This document shows, in pieces, positions 13,923-21,105 of a stretch of 21,681 bases of DNA (position 1 is its first letter; each line of letters opens with the position of its first letter). The DNA is from an uncultured Collinsella sp. (lineage in GTDB: Bacteria; Actinomycetota; Coriobacteriia; Coriobacteriales; Coriobacteriaceae). The position numbers and the translations under genes were made by a program. A model generated the notes under the pieces. The model saw nothing but the letters and a program-made list of their open reading frames with translations. It was not told the DNA's origin and ran no database searches. Location of the stretch: NCBI GenBank assembly GCA_900550355.1, contig URRT01000009.1:1-21681 (forward strand), given 5' to 3'.

Positions 13923-15296
13923 ATGGACATAACCATCTCCCTTATCACCACCCTCGTTTTGACCCTCATCAACGGCTACTTCTCTATGTCCGAGATGGCG
14001 CTCACCACGGCCAAGCGCGCCGTGCTGGAGCACGAGGCCGAGGAAGGCGACAAGCGCGCCGAGCGTGCCATTAAGCTGGCTGCCGACTCTGACCAGCTGC
14101 TCGCCACCATCCAGGTCGCCATCACGCTCGTGGGCTTCGCCTCGTCCGCCGTCGCCTCGACGAGTCTGTCCGACCCGCTCGCCACGTGGCTCATGAGCTT
14201 TGGCATCGCGCCGCTCTCCGCCATCGCGCGCGGCCTGGCGCCGGTCATCATCACCGTCGCGGTCGCCTTCGTGTCCATCGTGATCGGCGAGCTCGTCCCC
14301 AAGCGCATCGGCCTGGCCAATGCCGAGGGCGTGTCCAAGCAGGTCGTGGGACCGTTGTCATTTTTCCAAAAGATCGCCCGTCCGCTCGTGTGGCTGACCG
14401 GCGCTTGCTCCGATGGCCTGGCCCGCATCCTGCGCATCAAGAGTGCCGATGACCGCCAGAACGTCTCGGAGGAAGAGATCAAGTACATGGTCTCGGAGCA
14501 GGACGACCTGCTCGACGAGGAAAAGCGCATGATCCACGAGATCTTCGACCTGGGCGATACCGTTGCCCGCGAGGTCATGGTGCCGCGCGTGGACACCACC
14601 ATGTGTGAGGACGACGAGACGGTCGCCGACGTACTGTCCACCATGCGCCAGACCGGCTTTAGCCGCATCCCCGTCTATCACGAGGATCCCGACAACGTCG
14701 CGGGCATCGCGCACATCAAGGACCTGATTCAGCCCGCGCTCGACGGTAAGGGCGACCAGTCCATCGCCGATTACCTGCGCGACGCCACCTTTGTGCCCGA
14801 CACCAAGGACATCCTGCCGCTGCTGTCCGAGATGCAGACTTCGCACGACCAGATCGTAGTGGTCGTGGACGAGTACGGCGGCACGGCCGGCATCATCACC
14901 ATCGAGGACATCGTCGAGGAGATCGTCGGCGAGATCGAGGACGAGTTCGACCCCGACAACAAGTATCTCACGCGCCTTTCGCGCCGCGAGTGGCTCGTTG
15001 ATGGGCGTTTTTCGTGCGATGACGCGATTGAGCTTGGTTGGCCGCTTGAGGAAAGCGATGATTATGAGACCATCGCCGGCTGGATTTTGGAGCTTTGCGA
15101 CTCGGTGCCCGACATCGGAGAGGTGTTTGAGGTCGCGGGGTACAAGTTTAAAGTGCAGTCGATGCGTGGCCAGCGCATCTCGCTCATTCGCGTGATCGCT
15201 CCGGCCGAAACCGATAAGAAGGATTCCGAGTCTTCGGCAGAGAAGCCGGCGACGTCGGGTGCGGGCTCTGTGGATCCGCACGATGGCGACGAGTAG
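13923..15296 (+). CDS. CNNM/CorC-family (HlyC-like) transporter with CBS pair
   Basis: A 457-residue protein in the standard order. A DUF21/CNNM membrane domain (about 1-185) carries GYFSMSEMAL near the N-terminus and GELVPKR at 122-128. A CBS pair follows (about 215-270 starting REVMVPR, and about 290-343 with VVVDEYGGTAGIIT). A CorC_HlyC domain (about 355-425) and a polar tail end the protein. CNNM/CorC proteins act in Mg2+ (and Na+/Co2+) transport, with CBS domains binding ATP-Mg. The ribosome site GGAGG (13903-13907) is 15 bases from the ATG, longer than usual, and its GGAG can pair with CTCC (13917-13920) just before the start, possibly limiting translation. A second Mg-related operon lies at 19036. 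Confidence 0.92.
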   Translation: MDITISLITTLVLTLINGYFSMSEMALTTAKRAVLEHEAEEGDKRAERAIKLAADSDQLLATIQVAITLVGFASSAVASTSLSDPLATWLMSFGIAPLSAIARGLAPVIITVAVAFVSIVIGELVPKRIGLANAEGVSKQVVGPLSFFQKIARPLVWLTGACSDGLARILRIKSADDRQNVSEEEIKYMVSEQDDLLDEEKRMIHEIFDLGDTVAREVMVPRVDTTMCEDDETVADVLSTMRQTGFSRIPVYHEDPDNVAGIAHIKDLIQPALDGKGDQSIADYLRDATFVPDTKDILPLLSEMQTSHDQIVVVVDEYGGTAGIITIEDIVEEIVGEIEDEFDPDNKYLTRLSRREWLVDGRFSCDDAIELGWPLEESDDYETIAGWILELCDSVPDIGEVFEVAGYKFKVQSMRGQRISLIRVIAPAETDKKDSESSAEKPATSGAGSVDPHDGDE

Positions 15297-15320
15297 GGCA
15301 AGGAAGAGTAGGGGAGAGTT

Positions 15321-16154
15321 ATGGCAGGCCTGTTCAACATCCTTAAGGTCACCGTCAGCGAGGACAAGATCTGCGCGCATGTGCTGGTGAACCCCGGCAT
15401 GCCGCTCATGACCTCGGAGGATATCGAGGCCACGGCGCGCGTGTATTACCTGGTGCCGGCGATTGCCAAGCACCTGTGCCTGGGTGATTCCGGTCGCGAG
15501 TTCCAGGACTGCATGGGCCAGACCGAGCTTTGCCATCTGCTTGAGCATGTGACGGTTGAGCTCATGAACGAGACCGGGCTTGCCGGCAGCATTTCGTGCG
15601 GCCGCACGCGCGTAAGCGAGCACGACGAGCGCGTTTTTGAGGTTGAGCTTTCGTGCCCCGACGACGCGCTGGCCATCGGCGCGCTGTCTTCGGCCACCTT
15701 TATGATGGACTGGGCGTACCTGCACGCCGACCAGCCTGCCCCCGACGTGGAAGGCACGGTCGCGGGCCTGCGCAACCTGGTGCTGGGCATGCGTGCCGAG
15801 GCCGAGGGCAAGGATCCTCACGAGGCTGTCGCCGCTGCGAACGGCGCAGATGCTGCCGAGGACGAGGGCACTGACGAGGGCGATGTGCCGGCCGACGCCG
15901 AGTCCGTTGCCGACACGACCGCCGAGTCTGTTCTCACCGAGCTCCAGGGCGTCCCCAACTTTGACGACGAGCCCCAGGTGGCGATTGATACCGAGGGCGC
16001 GGTTGCCGAGAACCACGAGGCCTCCGCTGCCGTCTTTGGCGGTGCGGCGACGGTTCCGGCAGGACCTGCGCATGAGGGCGGTCTGCCGCTCGTGGACGGC
16101 GCCGGCGAGGACCCGGGTGCCACGGTGGCCATGCCGGCTATGCCCCAGGAGTAG
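15321..16154 (+). CDS. Stand-alone protein resembling the cyanophycin synthetase N-terminal domain
   Basis: A 277-residue soluble protein. Residues 1-135 resemble, by eye, the N-terminal domain of CphA-type cyanophycin synthetase. LLEHVTVEL (73-81) followed by GRTR (94-97), then a strand (VFEVEL) and an alanine-rich helix, mirror the CphA pattern of LEHV.LEL, FGR.R, VY.VV.EY. The ATP-grasp and Mur-ligase domains of CphA are absent. Residues ~160-277 are an acidic, Ala/Glu/Asp/Val-rich low-complexity tail, probably disordered. GGGGAGAG (15311-15318) precedes the ATG. It begins 24 bases after the CorC gene and is probably co-transcribed. No function is assigned; binding to an acidic or amino-acid polymer is only a guess. 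Confidence 0.7.
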   Translation: MAGLFNILKVTVSEDKICAHVLVNPGMPLMTSEDIEATARVYYLVPAIAKHLCLGDSGREFQDCMGQTELCHLLEHVTVELMNETGLAGSISCGRTRVSEHDERVFEVELSCPDDALAIGALSSATFMMDWAYLHADQPAPDVEGTVAGLRNLVLGMRAEAEGKDPHEAVAAANGADAAEDEGTDEGDVPADAESVADTTAESVLTELQGVPNFDDEPQVAIDTEGAVAENHEASAAVFGGAATVPAGPAHEGGLPLVDGAGEDPGATVAMPAMPQE

Positions 16155-16233
16155 GCCTACGCGTTTATCACCATCACGTACCTGCGCCTTTGCCGTACGC
16201 AGATGAGCGGAGCGGCAAGTGATGCGCTGCGGG

Positions 16234-16283
16234 TATAATGGACAGCATTCAAACGGTGGGCACCGACGTGCCCGCAGGAGAGG
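16234..16283 (+). promoter_or_regulatory. Promoter and hairpin leader of the YtxH-PRC operon
   Basis: A perfect TATAAT (16234-16239) lies about 50 bases before the start codon; no good -35 is seen. The short leader holds an 8-bp hairpin with one G-U pair (16256-16263 with 16268-16275, loop cgac) that ends directly at the ribosome site GGAGAGG (16277-16283). It could affect translation or mRNA stability. Confidence 0.55.
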
Positions 16284-16290
16284 AATGATC

Positions 16291-16680
16291 ATGGGTAAGA
16301 CTTTCAGCTTTGTCTCCGGCGCACTTTTTGGTGCCGCTGCCGGCGCTATTGTCGGCGTTGCTCTGGCCCCGCGCTCGGGCGCCGAGACCCGCGCCATGGC
16401 TGCCGATATCGCCAACGACGCCTGGGACAATATGCGCGACACCTACGAGCACAGCGCCGAGGAGGCCCGTGCTGCGGTGAATGACTTTGGCCCGATGGTC
16501 GACGCCAAGACCGATGACCTGCGCGCCAAGGTCGATCTGGCCCGCGAGCGCATGGACCAGCTGCGCGAGCAGCTCAACGATGCCATCTCGGGTGGCAACG
16601 TGACGCCCGCCGCCGACGTCGTGGTCGAGAACGCCGTCGAGGCTGATACCGAGGCTGCGGAGCCCTCGACCGAGGCATAA
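16291..16680 (+). CDS. YtxH-like small membrane-anchored protein
   Basis: A 129-residue protein. Residues 4-26 form one glycine/alanine-rich helix (SGALFGAAAGAIVGVALAP) ending in APRSG, the hallmark of YtxH-domain proteins. An amphipathic, charged helical region (about 30-100, likely coiled coil) and an Ala/Glu-rich tail follow. The ATG at 16291 is favoured over 16285 because GGAGAGG is seven bases away from it but only one base from the other. YtxH proteins are linked to general stress responses in Bacillus, without known biochemistry. Its TAA overlaps the next ATG (TAATG), showing translational coupling to the PRC-barrel gene. Confidence 0.85.
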   Translation: MGKTFSFVSGALFGAAAGAIVGVALAPRSGAETRAMAADIANDAWDNMRDTYEHSAEEARAAVNDFGPMVDAKTDDLRAKVDLARERMDQLREQLNDAISGGNVTPAADVVVENAVEADTEAAEPSTEA

Positions 16681-17435
16681 TGCGCGCCGGGGATTTTGTC
16701 GGCGCCAAGATCTATCGCAAGCCTACCGAGGACAAGCGCACCAAAAAGGACGGCACGCCGCGCAGCCCTAAAAAGCTCGGAAAGATTCACTTTCCGGTCT
16801 TTACCCCGGGCGGTACGCGCGTGGTCGGCTTTATGGTCCGCCAGTCCGATATCGCGGGCATGATCGAGCGTCCCGACCGATTCGTAGCGCTCGACGCCAT
16901 TGGTGTCTACGAGGGCGCCATCGCGGTTGACGACGTCAAGGGCACCTACGATGCCGCCGCCGCCAAGCGCCTCGACATCAACCTGGACGATTGCATCATC
17001 TGGGTCGGTATGGACGTGCGCACGGAGTCGGGCGACGTCGTGGGCTATTGCTCGGATGTGGAGTTCAAGCCACGCTCGGGCATCGTGCAGGCATTCTATG
17101 TGACCGCCGGTGCTGCTTCGAGTGTTTTGGTTGGTGACACGCAGGTGCCGCCGACGATGCTGCGCGGCTATGCGGACGGCGCGATGATTGTTTCGGACGA
17201 GGTCAAGTCGCTCGGGTATTCGGGCGGTGCGGCTGCCAAGGCCGCCGAGGCCAGCGTCGTGGTGGGCGACAAGGTCAAAAAGGGCGCCAAGGTGCTCGAC
17301 GACAAGGGATCGGTTGCCGTGGACAAGGGCAGTCGCGCACTGGGCAAGCAGCTCGGCAAGACGCGCGGCATGTTCAAGGCCTTTAAGGACGAATACCAAA
17401 AGGCGAGCGGAGGCTCGTCAAAAGCTACAAAATAG
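16680..17435 (+). CDS. PRC-barrel domain protein
   Basis: A 251-residue protein with no membrane segment. Two PRC-barrel-like beta domains are recognisable: about 1-75 (DFVGAKIY start, GTRVVGFMV) and about 98-175 (WVGMDVRTESGDVVGYCSDVEF in pieces, each with the typical G-x-x-V-G turn). A Lys/Ala-rich C-terminal tail (about 185-251) with repeated DKG/KGS units may bind nucleic acid or the membrane surface. It starts on the last base of the upstream stop codon. The same PRC-barrel fold opens the MgtE-like protein at 19253. PRC barrels commonly act as binding or scaffold modules; no specific role can be assigned. Confidence 0.8.
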   Translation: MRAGDFVGAKIYRKPTEDKRTKKDGTPRSPKKLGKIHFPVFTPGGTRVVGFMVRQSDIAGMIERPDRFVALDAIGVYEGAIAVDDVKGTYDAAAAKRLDINLDDCIIWVGMDVRTESGDVVGYCSDVEFKPRSGIVQAFYVTAGAASSVLVGDTQVPPTMLRGYADGAMIVSDEVKSLGYSGGAAAKAAEASVVVGDKVKKGAKVLDDKGSVAVDKGSRALGKQLGKTRGMFKAFKDEYQKASGGSSKATK

Positions 17436-17456
17436 CGACGTACCAAATGATGGGAG

Positions 17457-17494
17457 GCAAGCCGGAGACCTGTTGCTCCGGCTTGCTGTGTTTA
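17457..17494 (+). terminator. Hairpin terminator after the PRC-barrel gene
   Basis: A perfect 11-bp stem (17457-17467 with 17476-17486, gcaagccggag) has an 8-base loop and is followed by tgtgttta. It lies 21 bases after the stop codon. The T-run is broken, so it may be leaky into the next gene, whose start is only 22 bases away. Confidence 0.65.
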
Positions 17495-17507
17495 TGGGGG
17501 AGGGCAC

Positions 17508-18914
17508 ATGCGCCAAAACGGATCCAACTTAAACGGGCGTTCGGGTGCGCGTCCGACGGCGCGCCGCGATCTGGGGCGGCTGCCCAGCGGTCAGCGCAAG
17601 CGTCACCGTAAGCCCGGCGCGATGTATCTCAACCATAGCCGCGGCTTTAGCGACCGCAGCGCTCGCATCGGCAACAGCCGTACGCCCCGTCGTTCGTCTC
17701 GCTTGCCATACGCGCTCATTGCCGTGGGCTGTGCGCTCGTGCTGTTTATCGCTGCCGTCGTGGGCTACGTCAACCGCAGTGTGGACGTGGAGCTCAACGG
17801 CCAGAAGACCGCGGTGCGTGTGGGCTCTACGCTGCAGAATCTCATCGACGACCAGGAGTTGACTGGCACCTACGACGCAGGCGACCTGCTGGCCGTCGAT
17901 GACAGCGTGCTCAAGCGCCATGGGGGCGAAAAGCTGTCGGTGAAGGTCGACGGCAAGCGCGTGAAGCAGGGTAAATGGGATAGCCGCGAACTTGAGGGCG
18001 GCGAGAAGGTGACGGTCAAGGATGGCCGTAACACCTACGAGAAGCACGAGGTTCAGGCTACGGTTATCGAGCCCAAGCTCAAGGTCGAGGGTACGGGCGC
18101 TATCGAGTATGTGCAGACGTGGGGTGTCCAGGGCCGCTCCGAGGTGTGGATTGGTGAGCAGTCGGGCAAGACGCAAGACCGCGGCGAGGTTGTGCCCGCC
18201 ACCGATTGCGTTGTTGCGTGCGCCAGCGTGGCGCCCAAGGGCAACAAAAAGTACGTGGCGCTGACGTTTGACGAGGGTCCGAGCGGCGCCACCAAACAGA
18301 TCTTGCAGGTGCTCAAGGAAAAGGGCGTTACCGCGACGTTCTTCCTTTCGGGTGATGCGGCCGAGGCCTCGCCTGCCACGGCCAAGGCGATTGTCGATGC
18401 CGGGTGCGAGATCGGATCCAACAGCTACAGCGACGATTCGCTCAAGGGTCAGGACCGTGAGACGGTACGCGAACAGATCACGAAAGGCACCGATGCGATT
18501 AAGTCGACGACCGGCGTGAAGACGATGCTGCTGCGTGCTCCCTACGCTGCCTTTGACGAGCAAAACTGGATTGATGCGATGGACCTGGTCTCCGCCGTGG
18601 TCTCGTGGAATATTGACTCGGGCGACTGGCTGCTCAACGGTGCCGACGAGCAAGTCTCGACGGTGCTCGATTCGGTGACGCCGGGCAATATCGTGCTGCT
18701 CACCGATAGAGACGAATGCGCCGAGCAGACACTCGAGGCGCTGCCGCAGATTATCGACGGCCTTGTCGCCGACGGCTACAAGATCGTGACGCTCAGCGAC
18801 CTGGTCAAGACGGACACGTCGCTGAGCAAAAAGCTCACCTCGTTGACGAAGGTCGCCATGCCCAAGGACGCCGTGTTCCCCCAACTTGCCGAGGACGACG
18901 ACACCGCAGAGTAG
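17508..18914 (+). CDS. Membrane-anchored NodB-fold (polysaccharide deacetylase-like) protein, probably non-catalytic
   Basis: A 468-residue protein. A very basic cytoplasmic N-terminus (1-65, many Arg) precedes one membrane helix (about 66-88). A beta-rich region (about 91-180, VDVELNGQKTAVRVG start) resembles ubiquitin-like DUF348-type modules. The NodB/CE4 domain spans about 248-435. The five CE4 motifs can be placed but are altered: TFDEGP (253-258; normally TFDDGP), N305-x3-D309 where H-x3-H is expected, RAPY (343-346), WNIDSGDW (367-374, conserved) and LLT (397-399) where LxH is expected. The metal-binding histidines and the motif-5 histidine are gone. GGGGGAGGG just before the ATG is the ribosome site. 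Its stop codon lies in a repeat at 18912. Confidence 0.88.
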   Translation: MRQNGSNLNGRSGARPTARRDLGRLPSGQRKRHRKPGAMYLNHSRGFSDRSARIGNSRTPRRSSRLPYALIAVGCALVLFIAAVVGYVNRSVDVELNGQKTAVRVGSTLQNLIDDQELTGTYDAGDLLAVDDSVLKRHGGEKLSVKVDGKRVKQGKWDSRELEGGEKVTVKDGRNTYEKHEVQATVIEPKLKVEGTGAIEYVQTWGVQGRSEVWIGEQSGKTQDRGEVVPATDCVVACASVAPKGNKKYVALTFDEGPSGATKQILQVLKEKGVTATFFLSGDAAEASPATAKAIVDAGCEIGSNSYSDDSLKGQDRETVREQITKGTDAIKSTTGVKTMLLRAPYAAFDEQNWIDAMDLVSAVVSWNIDSGDWLLNGADEQVSTVLDSVTPGNIVLLTDRDECAEQTLEALPQIIDGLVADGYKIVTLSDLVKTDTSLSKKLTSLTKVAMPKDAVFPQLAEDDDTAE

Positions 18915-18961
18915 TCATTGGGTAGTCGTTTAAGAACGTCCCCAATGACTACCAATGACTA
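18912..18961. repeat. REP-like inverted repeat of the GTCATTGGGGAC family
   Basis: tagtcattgg-g-tagtcgtt (18912-18930) is nearly the reverse complement of aatgactaccaatgacta (18944-18961), with one inserted G. gtccccaatgac (18938-18949) is the exact reverse complement of the unit at 10430-10441. The repeat begins on the TAG stop codon of the preceding gene, so it supplies that stop and probably the gene's 3' hairpin. Confidence 0.65.
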
Positions 18962-19035
18962 TGTCACGGATACGTCAGCGTTTGGTATGCCTGCAATGTG
19001 CAGCGCATAAATTCGATGTCGCCGGGCGATGCTGA

Positions 19036-19044
19036 TGCTATAGT
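19036..19044 (+). promoter_or_regulatory. Extended -10 promoter of the Mg-transport operon
   Basis: TGC-TATAGT (19036-19044) is an extended -10 element with a good hexamer; no -35 is evident. Predicted transcription start is near 19051, giving a leader of about 200 bases before the MgtE-like gene. Between the repeat and this promoter (18962-19035) I see nothing else. Confidence 0.5.
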
Positions 19045-19050
19045 TACTGC

Positions 19051-19252
19051 GGTTAATGAGGGTCAAGAGAAAGGTTACAGGTGAAATCCAAACCTCGACC
19101 ATACAGTCGATGACCCCATGCAGGTGCTTTTTGCGCATGCACGGGGTGTAAGCGTCGAGCGGCGTGCCGCCCGCGCATGCGTATACATATCCAGAAGCCC
19201 CCGGACGCCGCACGCGCGGTTGCGTCCGGAGGAATAATGATGGGGAGCACCA
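19051..19252 (+). promoter_or_regulatory. Structured ~200-nt leader, candidate riboswitch
   Basis: Several pairings stand out. GGGTCA (19060-19065) with TGACCC (19111-19116) closes a three-way junction holding GGTT/AACC (19073-19076 with 19091-19094) and TCGAC/GTCGA (19095-19099 with 19106-19110). A 14-bp hairpin with two mismatches (19114-19127 with 19133-19146, TTTTT loop) uses the same CCC as the junction stem, so the two are mutually exclusive. CCGGACGC/GCGTCCGG (19201-19208 with 19222-19229) overlaps the GGAGG ribosome site at 19228-19232. Size, alternative pairing and location before Mg-transport genes suggest a riboswitch. It does not clearly match the M-box or the yybP-ykoY Mn element as I know them. 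Confidence 0.5.
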
Positions 19253-19269
19253 TTGAATTATCTGAGTGA
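19237..19269 (+). CDS. Possible leader peptide overlapping the MgtE-like start
   Basis: ATGATG at 19237 follows GGAGG (19228-19232) at four bases. It opens a 10-codon ORF reading MMGSTIELSE, ending at TGA (19267-19269), in another frame from the main gene. It overlaps the TTG start of the MgtE-like gene, and its stop is one base before an in-frame ATG of that gene at 19271. It has the better ribosome site of the two, so ribosomes on it should compete with or feed the main ORF. It may be fortuitous. Confidence 0.3.
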   Translation: MMGSTIELSE

Positions 19270-21097
19270 GATGCTCAAATTGCCGGTCTTGGACGTCGAC
19301 GGCGAAAAGCTCGGCGTGGTCAACGATTTTGGTATTGCTACCGGCGAAGTCTTTCCGCACGTGACGTCGCTCGCGTTCCGCGGACCCGGCAAGACGCCGT
19401 TTATGATCAGCTGGCGCAAATGGGTCGACCGTATCGACGAGACGGGCGTACACCTTAAGACGTCGGCCACCGAAATCCGTTTTTCGTACCTGCAGCCGAC
19501 CGAGCTCCTGCTGGCGCGCGACGTGCTCAACAAGCAGATCGTCGACACGCAGGGCATGAAGGTCGTGCGCGTCAACGACATCAAGTTTTCCATGTCGGGC
19601 GAAAACCAGCTGCGCCTGCTGGGCGCCGAGGTCGGTGCCCGCGGTCTGCTACGCGCCATCAGCCCCGCGCTCGAGCATATCGTCGAAGGCTTTATGAAGC
19701 ACCTGGGCAAGCCGCTCAGTGAGGACATCATCGCTTGGTCCTACATGGACCTGCTCGACCGCTCGACCAAGAACATTCAACTCTCGGTGTCGCACAAGAC
19801 GCTCGGCGAGCTGCACCCTGCCGACATCGCCGACATTATCGAGCAGCTCGACCCGCGCCTACGTGCGCAGGTGTTTGCGCAGCTCGATACTGCCCAGGCC
19901 GCCGAGGCCATCTCGGAGTTCGATGACGACGAGCTTATGACCGAGATGCTCGAGGGCCTGTCCGACACGGACGCATCGTCGATGCTGGCCATGATGGACC
20001 CGGACGATGCAGCCGACCTGATCGACGAGCTCGATTACGAGAAGGCCGAGAAGCTCCTGCGCCTGATGGGCGTCAAGGAGGAGAAGGCGATTCGTAACCT
20101 GCTGGGGTATGAGGACAACACCGCCGGCCGCATCATGACCTCGGAGTTTGTCTCCCTGCCCGCCACGGCGACGGTCGGTGACGCCATCGAGGCGATTCGC
20201 GAGCTCGACGAGGACTTCGAGAGCGTCTACTACGTCTATACCGAGGATCCGAGCGGCATGCTGACCGGCGTGCTTTCGCTGCGCACGCTGATCGTAGCCG
20301 ACCGCGACGCCACGCTGGGTCAGCTGGCCTATCGCGACCTGGTCTATGTGTCGCCCGACGAGGACCAGGAAGACGTGACGGACGAGATGACCAAGTACGA
20401 CCTGGTTGCCATCCCTGTCTGCGACGAGAACCGTCATATCCTGGGTATCGTAACCTTCGACGACGCCATGGACGTTATCGCCGAGGAGCACCAGGAGGAC
20501 CTGCAGATCGCCGGTGTCGGCTCGGGCGATAGCGCGTCGGACGACTCGACGAACGTGCTCAGCTGGTTCGTGCATCGCCAGTACTGGGTTGTTGTATGGG
20601 GCATCGCGTCGTGCATCATGGCGACCGTGCTGGGGACGGCGCTCGGCTCCGCGCATCTGGTGGTGTTCCCCATGTGCGCCATGCCGCTCGTGCTGCTGGC
20701 GGCCTCGCGCATGGTGTCGTTCGTCAAGAACTACTTCCTGGAGTATGACGGTCACGACGACGAGCCCAAGCCGTATCTAGGGTTCTTCTTCCAGAGCACG
20801 GGCATGGGCCTGATTCTGTCACTCGTGACCTACCTGTGCGCCCAGCTGGTGCGCACCGCCGCGTTCCCCGATGCGCCCATGTTTGAGGAGCAACTCTTTA
20901 CGGGGTGCTTTAATATCGCTGCCATCATTTGCCTGGTTGGCAACATGAGCGCCGTGATTTACCTGATGGTGCTGTTCTGGCGTGACGAGCATGACCTCAA
21001 CACGTCGGGCACCGCCATGAACGTTATTGCCGTCATGATCTCGTGCATAGCGTACTGCGCCGCTGCGGTGCTGCTCACCATGTCGGTCATGGGTTAG
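19253..21097 (+). CDS. MgtE-like protein (PRC barrels, MgtE_N, CBS pair, degenerate membrane domain)
   Basis: A 614-residue protein. Domains in order: two PRC-barrel-like units (about 1-80 and 85-140), MgtE_N superhelix (about 182-285, HPADIADIIEQL start, DPDDAADLIDEL), CBS pair (about 290-352 from RIMTSEFVSL, and 358-412), then five predicted membrane helices (about 436-614). In MgtE channels the membrane part carries a GGNxGNQ motif and an ion-binding Asp in the last helix (SDVTG). Here the equivalents read MPLVLLAASRM and VMISCIAY, so both are lost. The TTG start at 19253, with GGGGAG at 19242-19247, keeps the conserved YLSEMLKLPV opening; ATG 19271 would cut it. It probably senses Mg2+ for the transporter encoded 8 bases downstream. 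Confidence 0.85.
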   Translation: MNYLSEMLKLPVLDVDGEKLGVVNDFGIATGEVFPHVTSLAFRGPGKTPFMISWRKWVDRIDETGVHLKTSATEIRFSYLQPTELLLARDVLNKQIVDTQGMKVVRVNDIKFSMSGENQLRLLGAEVGARGLLRAISPALEHIVEGFMKHLGKPLSEDIIAWSYMDLLDRSTKNIQLSVSHKTLGELHPADIADIIEQLDPRLRAQVFAQLDTAQAAEAISEFDDDELMTEMLEGLSDTDASSMLAMMDPDDAADLIDELDYEKAEKLLRLMGVKEEKAIRNLLGYEDNTAGRIMTSEFVSLPATATVGDAIEAIRELDEDFESVYYVYTEDPSGMLTGVLSLRTLIVADRDATLGQLAYRDLVYVSPDEDQEDVTDEMTKYDLVAIPVCDENRHILGIVTFDDAMDVIAEEHQEDLQIAGVGSGDSASDDSTNVLSWFVHRQYWVVVWGIASCIMATVLGTALGSAHLVVFPMCAMPLVLLAASRMVSFVKNYFLEYDGHDDEPKPYLGFFFQSTGMGLILSLVTYLCAQLVRTAAFPDAPMFEEQLFTGCFNIAAIICLVGNMSAVIYLMVLFWRDEHDLNTSGTAMNVIAVMISCIAYCAAAVLLTMSVMG

Positions 21098-21105
21098 GTG
21101 GTCGC

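Noticed and set aside
14358..16442. 694-codon minus-strand open frame
   Set aside because: It spans three well-supported plus-strand genes and their gaps, with no recognisable domain, so it is a codon-bias shadow.
19051..19252. Canonical M-box or yybP-ykoY riboswitch
   Set aside because: Fragments such as gttaatgaggg and aggtgaaatcc recall the M-box opening, but the remaining conserved core and the P1 closing partner could not be aligned by eye; left as an unclassified leader.
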